NCBI GenBank assembly: GCA_963693305.1
Contig: OY855903.1
Coordinates: 36,195,251 to 36,259,250, forward strand
DNA: 64,000 nt
Direction of reading: 5' to 3'
DNA from: Meandrina meandrites
Lineage: Eukaryota > Cnidaria > Anthozoa > Scleractinia > Meandrinidae
Part shown: in pieces, positions 11,051 to 22,038 of the stretch
How the letters are laid out: the number at the start of each line of letters is the position of its first letter
Numbering within the stretch: the first letter of the stretch is position 1
Notes under the pieces: generated by a model
Seen by the model: only the letters and a program-made list of their open reading frames with translations
Told to the model about the DNA's origin: nothing
Database searches by the model: none
Translations under genes and position numbers: made by a program

Positions 11051-12222
11051 ACTAAGTTGAGGAACGATCTTGTAATATTCGTCTGGACATTTTCACTGTA
11101 TGGCGGGTTGAACCAAATGATGTTTCTTGGTCAGTTCCTGCATCTGCGATCTGTCCTTTTATCGTCCCTCACATATTGGAGACTCTCACGATAGCCGCTG
11201 GTTTTTAAAGCATCATTGTACATCCGCGAGGCCTTGTTGAATTCGTCAGGGTCGCAAGATAAGCCTGAGATTCTGGTACTAATCGTTGCCGGTAGATGCT
11301 TGATTATGGAAGGTGGGTGGTTGGACTTTGCATTGATGTATAGTTGATAGTTGTCTGGCTTTCTATACGGGCAAAACTTCCCGGTGGAGAGGTCCAGTGT
11401 CACGTCCAGGTAGTTGACAATTTTCAAATTCGATTGGGCTGTTATTTGAAGGCCTAGTTCTCCAAGTATTTTTGAACAATCTTTCCTCGTCCTGTCAAGA
11501 GATCTTGCGCTCATATTCTTAAATACTACTAGATCATCATCCCTGTACAGGCTGATGTTTCCACTGGGGTAAGAGGATGTAAGCTTGTGCAGGATGTATA
11601 GACCTACCAACTCACACACCTCAGCGCCATCATTGAACATAGGCGAATCACCTTTCTTGACCCATGGTTCGTTTTTTGTTGAAAGGAAGGGTTTTCCTGG
11701 TGTGTATGATAATTTCTTTATCTTCATTGCAAACGGTAATAAATTGCCTCGTGTAGTTTAGCAACAACTTCAGAAGGGCTTCAGAAATTGATGGGTAGAA
11801 ATAAAAAATCAGGAAGGTGTGTTGGCTTTTGTCTTCTATACCAGAGAACCAATTGTGTGTTTCTCCATTGGTTGGCGTTAGTTTGGGATCTGATGCTGTT
11901 GTTAACTCTATCAAGTATTTGCTTGCTAATCAGCCCTAGATTATTCTTCGCTGGATTAAGAAGCCTGCACTTTGGATTATTCTGAAAGTTCTCCTTGTGG
12001 TCTTTAAGAGAGATAATTGCTTGTCTTCTTGCAGTTGATTCGATCCTATCACCAATGTCACGCTTAGTCGTGATGGCATTCAGCTCCTGGTTTACATCGC
12101 TAACGGATTGCTCGTCCGATTTACAGTAGCTCTTAGTTATGTTTTCCCTTATTGGGGTTTATCAAGTTCGTACACATTCCTAAACGCAACTCTTTATTGC
12201 GGATGTTCTTCAGTAACCTATG
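11051..12222 (-). pseudogene. Penelope-like reverse transcriptase segment
   Basis: The minus strand reads LLKNIRNKELRLGMCTNLIN at about 12220-12160, then ISLKDHKENFQNNPKCRLLN and LGLISKQILD. Next come NWFSGIEDKSQHTF, FYPSISEALLKLLL and the catalytic palm region GAEVCELVGLYILHKL, LYRDDDLVVFKNMS, LKIVNYLDVTLDL. The Tyr-Arg-Asp-Asp motif fits Penelope-type RT rather than the YADD of LINEs. Frameshifts occur near 11720 and near 12160. The segment stops at the hAT insertion. Possible acceptor TTCTTCATAG lies at its 5' edge. Confidence 0.85.
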
Positions 12223-13063
12223 AAGAAATGGAGAAACAAAATCTCAGTTAAAATAAAAAGCAAGTTGTAAATCTTGTCACAAGAAAATAATTCTCAGTTT
12301 GCTATACAAGTTTTAAAATATTTATCAAAATATACAATGTGAATACTCACAAAACACAATGTGAATAAATAATTTGTGGAACAGGGGGACCTACACAGGG
12401 TCCCCCTGCTCTACAGGGGCCCTACGAATGGTAACAGGCCTATGAAAAATAGAAATAAAACAAAATTAACACTATCATAAATAAATATCTCTTGAAAAAA
12501 CAAAATATCAATACTAATAGCAAAAATAATTTCAGCTGCAAGCAATATTATTTAAAGGCAAAAAACAACTTTTACTAAAATCAACAAAACTTACCCCTGT
12601 GATGCACATCCTGTCTCGTGTATAGGATATGGAGGTTGCTCTTCAAATTTTAAAATATGTATTTATACACATATTTCTTGCACAAATGTACATACCATCA
12701 TGTCAGTGGCCACAAGTGTGGAAGCCATGTCATCCATGCTAAAGAAGGGGTAGATCAAATGAAACATGATCAAATTTTCATACATTGTCACATCAATGAC
12801 ATTGCAGTCAACTTACTGGAAAGTGAAGATGAGTAGCACAATCACCTATCCCATTTGTGTAGCGCAGTGTTGAGGACTGTATACGACAACCACTGGATAG
12901 CTCAAATACAATGAAATTTAATCTTGATTTTCCATCAAAAACACTTGTTCACAACACTTCTTTGCATCCTAACTTCCCATCTTTTCTCACAACTTTGCTT
13001 TGCATGTTGTCTTTGTATCTTCGAAAACAAAATGTGCTCTAGTAATCTTACTTTCCAAATATG
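12223..13063. other. No gene; possible BEL/Pao LTR sequence
   Basis: AT-rich, non-coding. A short hairpin, CAGGGGGACC and its partner GGTCCCCCTG, lies at 12382-12409. On the minus strand a retroelement LTR should extend into this stretch from 13187, but I cannot place its far end. Confidence 0.35.
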
Positions 13064-13110
13064 GTTTGAGTCATACTGTGTTCATCACATGAACACAGTA
13101 TGACTCAAAC
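13064..13110. repeat. Perfect 22-bp palindrome with 3-bp spacer
   Basis: Bases 13064-13085 and 13089-13110 are exact reverse complements around CAC. Each arm starts GTTTGAGTCATACTG and contains TGAGTCA, an AP-1/GCN4-type site. The palindrome lies about 75 bases inside the presumed 3' LTR of the BEL/Pao remnant. Confidence 0.9.
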
Positions 13111-13177
13111 ATACGAAATTTAGTCATGCAATGTTCAACACATGAAACGTAACTCAATGAATTCCTTAACGTTTGAT

Positions 13178-13735
13178 TTAAAGTCCGTACACACTCCCCC
13201 TTTCATCAGCATGCAGCTGGTCAACATAGCGTTTTCTCAGATCTGACTTGATTTCTGCATCCCTTCTTTGAACTTGTCTCACTTGTACTTGTTCCTCTAC
13301 TTGGTTGGTCTCAATCCGTTTGGCATACACAGGTATTCTTACTTTTATTGGACACAGCCTCTGTACTGGTTGGCTGACGTACATCGGGTTCCCTTTCTTT
13401 TTTGACACTTTAACTTTGGCACCTCTGGTCTCACCAACTTTCCCAGTTATCAATTCTTCTACTTTGTCAAGCCTCCACTTGCCACGTGACACTCCCTTTG
13501 GCCACAGTCACCATGTTGCCCACTTGGACGACAGTACTACCTCTTGGTAAATTTCTTCGGTGGTGTTCTCTCAATTCTAACAAGTATTCCCTCTTCCATC
13601 CGCTTCCAGAAGTGGTTCAACTTGCACCTTGGGTACTTCAAACGCTTGTTCAGTCCTTTCACAGAGACTTCTTCTTCTTTGTCTCTTCTCACAGCTCTTC
13701 TCCCTGGTAGCTATACATCTGTGAAATACATATAT
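13178..13735 (-). pseudogene. BEL/Pao LTR retrotransposon, integrase C-terminus (DUF5641-like) and polypurine tract
   Basis: The minus strand shows RLKYPRCKLNHFWKRMEEGI near 13640-13580. After a stop and frameshift it shows SRGKWRLDKVEELI, GETRGAKVKV, QPVQRLCPI and LRKRYVDQLHADERGSVYG, the conserved C-terminal domain of BEL/Pao polyproteins. Directly after the last codons comes the purine-rich AAAGGGGGAG followed by TGTGTACGGACTTT (13198 downward), fitting a polypurine tract and the start of a 3' LTR. The rest of the polyprotein is missing. It is a dead 3' fragment. Confidence 0.7.
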
Positions 13736-14290
13736 AAAGAAATATATGAAAAATTCCGTTAAATGTTTACCGGTGAAGCCATGATAGTGCTCTACTTTCA
13801 GGGAAGGAGCGGATTAAAAATCGGAAGGTGAACTACTCAAATTTTGAGTGCATTGGAAGTTTAATACAGGACTGTTTCATAGGCCACCGAAATGATGACC
13901 CACTCGTCAGTTAATATATATGAACAAAGTTAAGATGCTTTGAGCCAACAGAGATGTCACTCACCAGAAGGATCCAAAAGGATTCGGAGTCCAAACCTCG
14001 AGGAATGAATTGAAGACTATTACGAAGGACGAGGACGGACAACTTTGAGCAAAAAAAATATATATATATACAGACAGTAAAAAAATCTAAAAAAGTTAAA
14101 TTTTTTGACTTTTCAGTCAGTTACCTTCATCAGTTGCAGTGCAAGTGAACAATAAAGAAATATATGTATATATAAAAGAATGAGCAGGCAGAATAACATG
14201 GTTTGCCAAACGATGACTTCCAGTAGAAGGATCAAAAGAGATCCATGCTTCAATGTGAATTTAAGTTAAGTGTAAAATGAGGCCACATGA
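13736..14290. other. Non-coding stretch with AT microsatellite
   Basis: Contains a short (TA)n run near 14056-14068. No gene is recognised. Confidence 0.4.
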
Positions 14291-14820
14291 AGCAAACTTC
14301 TAACTGTTCCGGCTTTTAATGCGACGTTTCGGCCTTCGGCCTTGATCAGAGTGGAACAATATTTACATGTTAAAAAATAAAAGGTTAAAAATCCTAGTAG
14401 GTTTACAGATTCGCATGTATTTATATAGGATCAGAAAAATGTAAATATAATTACGTAATGCTATACAAACTGAAATAATTGATTACATAACAAGCTAATG
14501 GCAACTTACAAGAACTCACAGGCGATGAAATTACAACAATGTATCTGCGAGTGCCTTAATTACTACGTGTATAAGTGTATAATAGTCAGTCTAATTAGGT
14601 ATTGTAGCGGACGCGATTTTTAGATCTAAATTCATGTCTTTTATTTCGACCATGAGGGTAAAGTGTAAATAGCTCGGAGGTCCAATAGGCCTCTCTAGTC
14701 AGTAACAACTTGTCAATATAAGCAGCGTCCCCCTGGCTAGTAATTTGTTTGATGACAATAAAATTAATTTTGAAAATTTCATGCCTTGTACAATTAAAAT
14801 GGACCGCAAGCATATATAAA
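14291..14820 (-). pseudogene. Second Penelope-like element, 3' end
   Basis: On the minus strand 14820-14595 reads VHFNCTRHEIFKINFIVIK, then EAYWTSELFTLYPHG, resembling the end of a Penelope GIY-YIG domain. The downstream stretch contains GCGACGTTTCGGCCTTCGGC at 14320-14339 followed by CTTGATCAG, a signature commonly found in terminal repeats of these elements. Only the 3' end is present. Confidence 0.6.
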
Positions 14821-15000
14821 ATTATATATATTATTGTTATCACGAGCACAGTAGCAACAGTTGAGGGTATTAAATTTGGAGTATAATAGTTCGTTTTGAG
14901 GGCAATGCCAAAAGCATAATACTCGATTTTAGGAGCATAATTTGTCAACCCCTAAAGAAAGCCTACATGTTCGGGTTAATCGACATTTTAACTGGGTTAC

Positions 15001-15324
15001 CTTTTCATTAGTTCGTAACACCGGTGGCTTGTAGTCAGCTTGTGTTGTAAACCTTTTTTCTTTGTCCACTCTTGTAAAGCATTCATTGCACCACATTGTC
15101 CCTGGCTTGTATCCATTAAATCCTCTTCCCACTGCATCCAAACAAAGTCTTGTGGGAATCCCCTGTCTTCTCAGACTTTGCAAGGGGCTTAATTGAGGAA
15201 CTGAGCACCTTTCATTGCTTCTTTGTTTTTTTGTCCCAGTAAACACATCAAACTGTTGAACAAACTGTTGAGTTCTGCAGCTCTGGCTAAGTCTTCCAAT
15301 AAGAAATAGTGTCATCCTTCGCAT
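15001..15324 (-). CDS. Possible exon of unknown gene
   Basis: An open minus-strand frame starts MRRMTLFLIGRLSQ at 15324 and contains CLDAVGRGFNGYKPGTMWCN and ECFTRVDKEKRF. A good donor (GAAAAG|GTAACC) closes it near 15005. No partner exon is evident, and I do not recognise the protein. It may be a fragment of a transposon protein. Confidence 0.3.
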
Positions 15325-15628
15325 TTGTGGCTACTCTTGTTTTCTTTTGCACATTTTTCAGCATATGCACCGCACAACAACACAAACATGACAACCAAAA
15401 CTAAGTGAAAAAAATTGCTTGTCGCGAGCGTGAGTGGCTCAGAAACTTGTTCCTATTTCGTTGTTGGTGCAAAACCAAAGCCCTTGGTGCAAATGCTTGA
15501 AACTAGAATGATAAATGGACTTTTGAATGAACCAAACTTTTTCTCCACCTTTTCTAAGTTTTACTTTTTGGTCTCAAACTTCGAGGCACAGGATTTTATC
15601 TTGTTGACATACTACTCATGACTACTAC

Positions 15629-15775
15629 TCATGACCTGGCATGCGCAGTGCAGTCATCAAGCCTGTTAAATGTGAATTGTCTCCTTGCCTCGGCAATCTC
15701 TAAACAATATCTAAATTCCTGTTCTCCAACCAGATGTGTTCTGCTACAATTGCCACATGTACACCTGTTAAAAGG
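15629..15775 (-). pseudogene. P2X7 C-terminal-like (P2RX7_C) zinc domain fragment
   Basis: After an acceptor-like TTTAACAG the minus strand encodes CTCGNCSRTHLVGEQEFRYC, LEIAEARRQFTF and DDCTAHA. This resembles the Cys-rich domain annotated as P2RX7_C in many cnidarian proteins, where it often sits in repeat-encoded genes rather than true receptors. It ends in TGA/TAG codons without the usual following segment. It is a single exon or relic. Confidence 0.5.
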
Positions 15776-17065
15776 TAAATGTAGATATGAGCCATGTTGA
15801 ATCAAACAACAACAAAACAACAGGACCCAGACAATTTAGCTCACGATGGTCAGCATGGTGGAAAATACAGAATTGTGCAAAAACCTCAGATACAAAAAGT
15901 TTCAGTAGCACTTTAATAGTAAACTGGTCACTTTCAACAAGAGTGCTGCTGCAAGATAATGATGAAAACAACATCACCTTTCAAAGCCAATTATCCTGGA
16001 GGTTCATGCATTTGACTTATTTCCTTGTCTTCTACATCACTTAAAACCTGTTTCTGTACAATTTAACCCAACCTTGTCAAAACAGGTTTGCACAACTCCT
16101 GAGGGACCGACATATGTGACCATCCAAACGAAAATGTAAAAAATAAAATTGAAAAATAAATAATTAAATAATTTCTTTGCTGTGCGACAAAATTTCTGTG
16201 GGAAAAAACCCAAATGCTTAAATGACTCAGCCAAACAACAAAAAGAAACTGAAAGTCATGAAATAAACAAAATGTTCATTGTAGTAAATTGGTGGCCAAA
16301 ATATTACCAAATATTGGGAAATAAGAACCAAATATATGTGTTAAAACAGATTTCAAAACCAGAGACAAAATGTCAAAATTAATTTCAAAGTGAAAGAAAA
16401 ACCAAATATGCTAACAAATACATTCAAACCTGAAGATGAGAATTATAACAATATAACTTCCTTGCCGCACAACAAAATGTTAGCAAACAACCAACACAGT
16501 GAAAACAATATGCAAATATTCTCAAATTCTAAAAGATGGCTTCTATCAAATTAGAGCAATAATATTTCCATTATTGTTAGTACTAATCTTAATCATTTGA
16601 GTGTTCTTTCAGAAATACTTGTGGATGCGATGGCAAGGACTCAAAAGATGAAGGATAGCCTGCAAGCAAAAAGTTAATTTGCACCATGATAATCAGCGAA
16701 ACAAGCTCCTTTACAAAGAGCTATGCTGCATTGCACGCATTCAAAGTTGCTTTCCACAGGATGACGTTTGGGAGTCTTTGTACCCACCCTCTTACACTGA
16801 ACACATTGCCTTTTCCTGACCTCAAATTTGTCAATGTAATATCTCTCAGCATTTCCCTGCTCAAGTGAAAAGGCTTCAATATTGCGGTGCCTTGTTGATT
16901 GCATTGCAGACACGCTAGACAAAATTCCCCCAATTAATTGCTTAGCCAGTCTTGACCTAAATTTTAATTGACAAAGTTAATCTATTCCTTGCCTTAATTG
17001 ATGGTAATAACAAAGAATAAAAGTGTTGCTTATGTAAACATTAATTAAATACCCAAAAATATATG

Positions 17066-17812
17066 ACAATTATTCGCCGAAGGCGAAGTGAATCTCGGCG
17101 AATATTCCCCGAGATGAAGTCGAGGGGAATATTCGCCGAGATTCACTGAGCCTGAGGCGAATAATTGTTTTAGTCTAATTTTCAGAGGTGAATATCAAGA
17201 ACTACAAAATTAAGAACTAAAACACGGAAACAACAAACACAAATCTCTGTAAACAAGTTTAATTCATCGTAAATCAGAATTTACTCGTTAGTTTAAGCAA
17301 TAAAACGGAACAAAACGAACGCTAAGAAAAAGACATATCTAGTACCTTTGATTAGTCGTTGGCGACTTCTGAACAATTGTCTAAATCCTCTTGAAATGAG
17401 TCAAGCAGCTCTGGTCTGAAGAGAACCGAATAATTTTGGGTCAATCGATCGCATTGAGTTTCTCATGGCCGCATGCGATCTACAAAACCACCATGTTTAC
17501 CATCAATTCTAATGCCTTGGGAATCATCTCTTAAAAATATTTTCGGTCCAAAAGCCTTGGCAGACAATTTTCAAAATTCCAACTGTGCTGAATACTCTGG
17601 ATTTGGAGTGATTTCTTCAGAGTGAACGAAAATTTCATTCAGCAAAGGCTGCCATGTTTACTTGCCTGGATGGCAAAGGTGGCGTGGCTGAGTAACCAAG
17701 CCCTGAAATGCTATATTCACCTCCTAGCGAGGTGAATGTAGCGTCATACACTAGAGCTTTTCCACCAATCAAAATGTTCCATTCTTATATTCACCTCTGG
17801 AAATTAGACTAA
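17066..17812. mobile_element. MITE inserted in piggyBac copy 1
   Basis: ATATG flanks both sides (17061-17065 and 17813-17817), and copy 2 of piggyBac lacks the whole block. The left end is a near-perfect hairpin (about 17066-17171, arms beginning ACAATTATTCGCC). This is followed by TTTAGTCTAATTT, which recurs inverted at the right end beside AGAGGTGAATAT. Non-coding. Confidence 0.7.
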
Positions 17813-18107
17813 ATATGTATATACCACTTACAAGAAGAGCGACCTATTGAATAATAAAGCATGGTCAGCACCCCCATGGCCTTTTGTACAAATCAATTAC
17901 AGGGGGTTTTCATGCCAACTCTAATGTCATCTAATTAAGGACTGACAATGCTAGCCATTACTCAAACATCTGTTTGTTGTGCCACAAAACAATGTGGCCT
18001 TATTGATGAACTTTTCAATTTGTTTTTTGTCACATGTGGCAGCAAGTCTCTACGATTACATCTAACTGTCCCACACAAAAGCTGCCATTAATGTGATGTT
18101 ACATGGA

Positions 18108-18675
18108 ACAACTTGCAAAAACGATTTTTGACGCAAACATTTTGCATGGAAAATCGTTCACTGTGTAACATGGTACCGGGGACGATTTTTTAAGCAACAT
18201 TTTACTCGGCAACACTTCGCAAGAAAAAAACTCGCAAGATGACAAATATTCACAAAGTTGGCTCGTGAAACAGGGCTGCTGTTGATTTTTTGCACAACAG
18301 CTTCCCAGAATGCTTACCGTTTCCGATTTTGCGTGAAATTTAACGAGTCCAGGGACGTCCCAAGGAAGTTGTCTTGTAAACAAACAAAATGGCTCTGCTG
18401 TTTGTGGCGATGAAGAAATGCAGGTTTTAGAAGCCCCAGAGAGTAATGTGACATTAAACAACGCTGAGAGGATGGAGCTGATTGCAGTAGTAACTTTCTC
18501 TGTCTTTACCTTTCTCTCCTTTTCATCACAGTCTACGCCATCAATTACAAGAAGCAAATTAACAAAGTTTTGCTGCCGCTGCCGACAATGTTCATCGGCG
18601 TGCATCTTTGTTAACATGGCCTGGACGTGCGTTGCTTGGATACACAAAATATTGCGAGTTGGGTTGCATGAAAAA
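18108..18675. mobile_element. Second insertion in piggyBac copy 1, imperfect TIR
   Basis: Comparison with copy 2 shows extra DNA between the Lys-rich loop and the FDNFF region. The ends resemble each other in inverted orientation (CATGGAACAACTTGCAA near 18111 and the complement of TTGCGAGTTGGGTTGCATG near 18654). No transposase. Boundaries are approximate. Confidence 0.5.
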
Positions 18676-18932
18676 TTATGAAGATTCCTATTCATAAAAG
18701 GCCTAACCAACTTATGTACAACATCGAAACCTAATGCATAAATACAGGGACGGCTGTGAAGTTCTTTACCGAGGAAAACATTAAAATTCCAAACGTTAAT
18801 CGTGTACTTATTAGGCTTCGCAGGCATGTCTTGTCTAAAAGACACTCCGTGCCTTACGGATCATCCTGTCATCAACAGAAAGTTCTTAGTAGGCTGAAAA
18901 TTGACATTTCCCCAACTATTGAGTTAAAAATT

Positions 18933-20039
18933 ACATCAGATAACGTTTTTCCATACAATACTTGAGCTACAGCAAACAGCAACTGATTACACTTCAACAC
19001 ACTGACATCTATTTTTGACATTGTATGAGGAATTGAACCAACTATCCGGCAACAATTGAAATCATTGATCGTCTGATCCAGTTTAACTTTTTTTGCCATA
19101 GCTGAGATCCAGATATGCACATATTCATATTCATTTTCTCCTTCTATTTCCCCAAGTGGAATCTGTTGTTTGAAAGTGCTATTCACCTACAGAGGACAAA
19201 TGAGAAATTTTGTACCGATGAATGAGCAAGTGTTGTTGCTCAATGCAAACAAACGAACACAAATACCAATGACGAGCATGCTGAAACTAACCCTCAAGGG
19301 CTTTCTCATTATGCAATACAACCCCTCTGTTGTGGATGAAGTTTTTGTTTTTTCCCCAAGGAAAAAGTTGTAGAATTTGACCTTCCAAGAACACTTTTCT
19401 CTCTTTTGTCCTCTTTCCCTACTCATTTTTGCCATACAGAATGGCAGAAAACTCTTTTGAAACCCCCTTAAATAGCGAACACTTTAAAAACTGTTGCAGG
19501 TTTTTGGTCTTGTCTTCTTATAGGTTTACATGTTTTCGTTGTTATGTATAGAAAATTGTAATTTCCATAAATTTCAGTTTAGGGGAATTTGTGAAATTTT
19601 GAGAAGCAAGATTGATTTCCTGTTGAGTTTACCTAGATAAAATAATACTGGGGTAATCATGGTCACCTGGCTGGTGCAATCGTAACTTCTTTCTTTGATG
19701 TCTATAAAATTCTGTTATTTCCTATTCAAGATAACAAGTACTGCCAAGTTTTGTTATCTTTTCAGGCTGATCTTTCATTCAGAAAATAGGCGACGTCTCG
19801 GCACCAGCTGGGTTCAAGATATCTCTTTATACTGTATTGAATTTCTTTTCTGGCTAATGAAATTATAATAGAAACAGTGCTCATTTTAGCTCTTGCCAAT
19901 GTCTCAAGGTAAAATGAGCCTGCGTTACACCCACAAACATCAACTCCATTGCTTTCCTATTTACGTCATGCAAAAAGTATGTTTGTAAACCTTTTTATTT
20001 ACACATCAAGCATACATTATTACCATTTATAAAATGTTC
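18933..20039. other. No recognised gene
   Basis: A minus-strand open frame (18872-19186) is part piggyBac, part unknown sequence (EYVHIWISAMAKKVKL). Nothing else is supportable. Confidence 0.4.
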
Positions 20040-20390
20040 GAGTAATTGCGCGCGCTGTGATTGGTCAGTTCGAGTTCATAATAGCTCCATAAAGCACGCT
20101 GCTTACGTCACACGCGTGCTTTATCGAGTTATAATGCACGCTGCTTACGTAATGAGTTTGAGCCCGCTCTATTTCCTTAGCATTTTTATTTATAAAAGAA
20201 ATAAAAAAAACTTCCTCCTGGTGCATTGTTGAGTTATATAAGCACTTGCGAATTTTTAAGAACACTAGAGAAGTGCGAGAAGCACTCGGCTGTGCCTCGT
20301 GCTTCTTTATGCCCTTCTCTCGTGTTCTTAAAAATCCCCGCGTGCTTATATAACTCAACAATGCACTCAGATGCGTTTTTTTATTTCTTC
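20040..20390. repeat. Foldback repeat with 146-bp core hairpin
   Basis: Arms starting GTGCATTGTTGAGTTATATA at 20221 and ending with the complement at 20366 pair over most of their length around a GC-rich centre. Just left, GCACGCTGCTTACGT occurs twice (near 20094 and 20140). It looks like a dispersed MITE-like or cruciform-forming repeat. Confidence 0.75.
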
Positions 20391-21423
20391 AACAGAACCA
20401 CATACTATTTCACATTAAGTTCGGTAACGAGAAATGAATTTTCAAGTGAATCTGGAGCCTATGGACTATTGCTGCCATCACTTAGTAAAGCAAACCTCAG
20501 AAATCTAAGGCTACTTACTAGTGTAAATTTCCACCCAAAACCCCTGAGGCAAAGTATGAAATTGAGGTTTATGAAAAACCTAGGTGGGGCCCCGAGAATC
20601 ACACACACCTTACTCACACGTTCCTATGATGAATTGTATTAATTTTTAAAACAGAGTTAATACTTCCTCAGTAGTTTCTGGCATATTGGTAATATTCTCT
20701 TCTTCCATTGCAATAGAGGCCAGATCGTTGAATGTATCACTACAGCCATCCGGACCTCTTTCTACACAAAGCTGTTGTTCCAGCATGTCCAAATCAGAAT
20801 AAATAACCTCAGTTCTGTAGTCCACTGTATCTAAAAACCAAAAGCAAACTTGAAATGTAATCAACAGGCCACCAAAGCGGCAAATAACAATCTATGGACT
20901 GGACTGAATGGACTGCAAGTGTCGGTGCTGTATGTATATAGCTACTCTGTGTAGTTCCCTCTGAATGAGCCCCATAAAACAGAAGCCCAAGCATTCCCGA
21001 AAAGAAAATGCATCTGTTATTGCGAAACGCTATTTTAATATTTCAATTATCAGTATGCACAACAGAACATTTACCAGTGAAAACTTTTACACCAGAAAAG
21101 AAGACATCACGTTTTTACGTGTAATGTTAAAAAAGAGTATTAACATGGCAACTTATTTGATGAGAAAATTACAATATTTAAACAATGCTTTTCAAAACTT
21201 GCATATGAATGGGATCTCTGTCATCATATATACTCCTCTCGCAGATAAAGTGGAGCATTTTAGGTTGGAGAGGGTAATGTGTTTTAATTGAAATGCATGT
21301 AAAACTGAAATTATTGCAATGGGTTGTCTTTCAAGAGACCTTAACTGAAGCAAAGTCAACCGATAACTATTGATACAGATGACCCTGAGTCATCCCTGCC
21401 AAACAGGATTTCAAAGACCATTG
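20391..21423. other. No recognised gene
   Basis: Short open frames only, none with a recognisable motif. Confidence 0.4.
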
Positions 21424-21835
21424 CACACTACCAGGAAAAATGATATTTGGTACAAGTAGACTTTACAGACACTTGGCTTGCATCCGATGACTCAACAGCA
21501 TTCACCATGTCCTCAAAGAGATCAGCCGTGGCCCTGTTGGGTTCATTGTCCTTGCATGCAAAGTCACCGTTTGCCCTCCAAGACTGCATTTGAAAATGGG
21601 AGTGTTGAACCATATGTGGGTAGTCATATGTACCATGTCAAGGTGAGGGGCTCCATTGTGATTGTTAACAATTTCTGGGTTGTTGTCCAGTTTCTTCCCT
21701 GGGCGAAACTTGCTTCCAAACTATACACATACCAAGAACGAGCTATACCGTACATGGTGCACCATCCCTTGATGCAACATGGTACTCCATCCACCATATG
21801 TCTTGTACTGGAAGGGCTTCTTTCTTGACTCAAAG
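21424..21835 (-). pseudogene. Fragment of a repeat-encoded protein (possibly Helitron-like helicase type)
   Basis: The minus strand reads MVQHSHFQMQSWRANGDFAC, then KDNEPNRATADLFEDMVNA. I recall a similar WRANGD...ACKGNEP context in large cnidarian repeat proteins, some with helicase domains. Upstream the frame breaks several times. The family call is weak. Confidence 0.35.
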
Positions 21836-21861
21836 ATTCATATGCTGAGGCACTTTCTTTC

Positions 21862-21891
21862 TTTTATTTATTTATTTATTTATTTATTTTA
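21862..21891. repeat. (TTTA)n microsatellite
   Basis: About seven TTTA/ATTT units in a row. Confidence 0.95.
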
Positions 21892-22038
21892 TTAAAGAAT
21901 GCATGCTTACATTATTACATACAAAAACTACATATAAAACTATGACAATACAGCTACTTACGCTAATTACAACTTGCTCTAATTACAATGCTTGATTAAA
22001 CAAAAGTAATATTTAAACCGCTTACGTTAAACTACTTT

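Larger units (their letters stand above)
2400..12222 (-). mobile_element. Penelope-like retroelement split by two nested transposons
   Basis: The minus strand carries, in order, Penelope-type reverse transcriptase (12222-11051), a short cysteine-rich linker (8348-8164) and a GIY-YIG endonuclease domain (2927-2494). They become one continuous reading direction once the hAT element at 8349-11050 and the CACACTG element at 2928-8163 are ignored. Both junctions restore the expected reading (see those entries). Downstream of the endonuclease stop, around 2400-2470, the sequence resembles the conserved Penelope terminal region (TCTGATGATCG near 2443-2453 on the minus strand). The retroelement is dead: it contains stops and frameshifts. 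It is older than both insertions. Confidence 0.85.
16063..18932 (-). mobile_element. piggyBac-like element, copy 1, broken by two insertions
   Basis: This copy is collinear with copy 2 at 22039-24665, in the same orientation. The transposase C-terminal zinc ribbon (CVQCKRVGTKTPKRHPVESN then ECVQCSIALCKGACF) is at 16674-16850. Degraded DDE parts lie between 17820 and 18100 and from 18680 to 18932. Homology to copy 2 stops abruptly near 18932. A TTAA next to CCC at 16063-16069 may be the original end but is unproven. The interruptions at 17066-17812 and about 18108-18675 are absent from copy 2. Confidence 0.8.

Noticed and set aside
14048..14075. AT run as a possible origin or promoter
   Set aside because: A simple microsatellite; nothing else supports a function.
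18418..18681. Plus-strand frame with a hydrophobic segment, possible membrane protein
   Set aside because: It lies wholly within a small TIR insertion in piggyBac and lacks homology.
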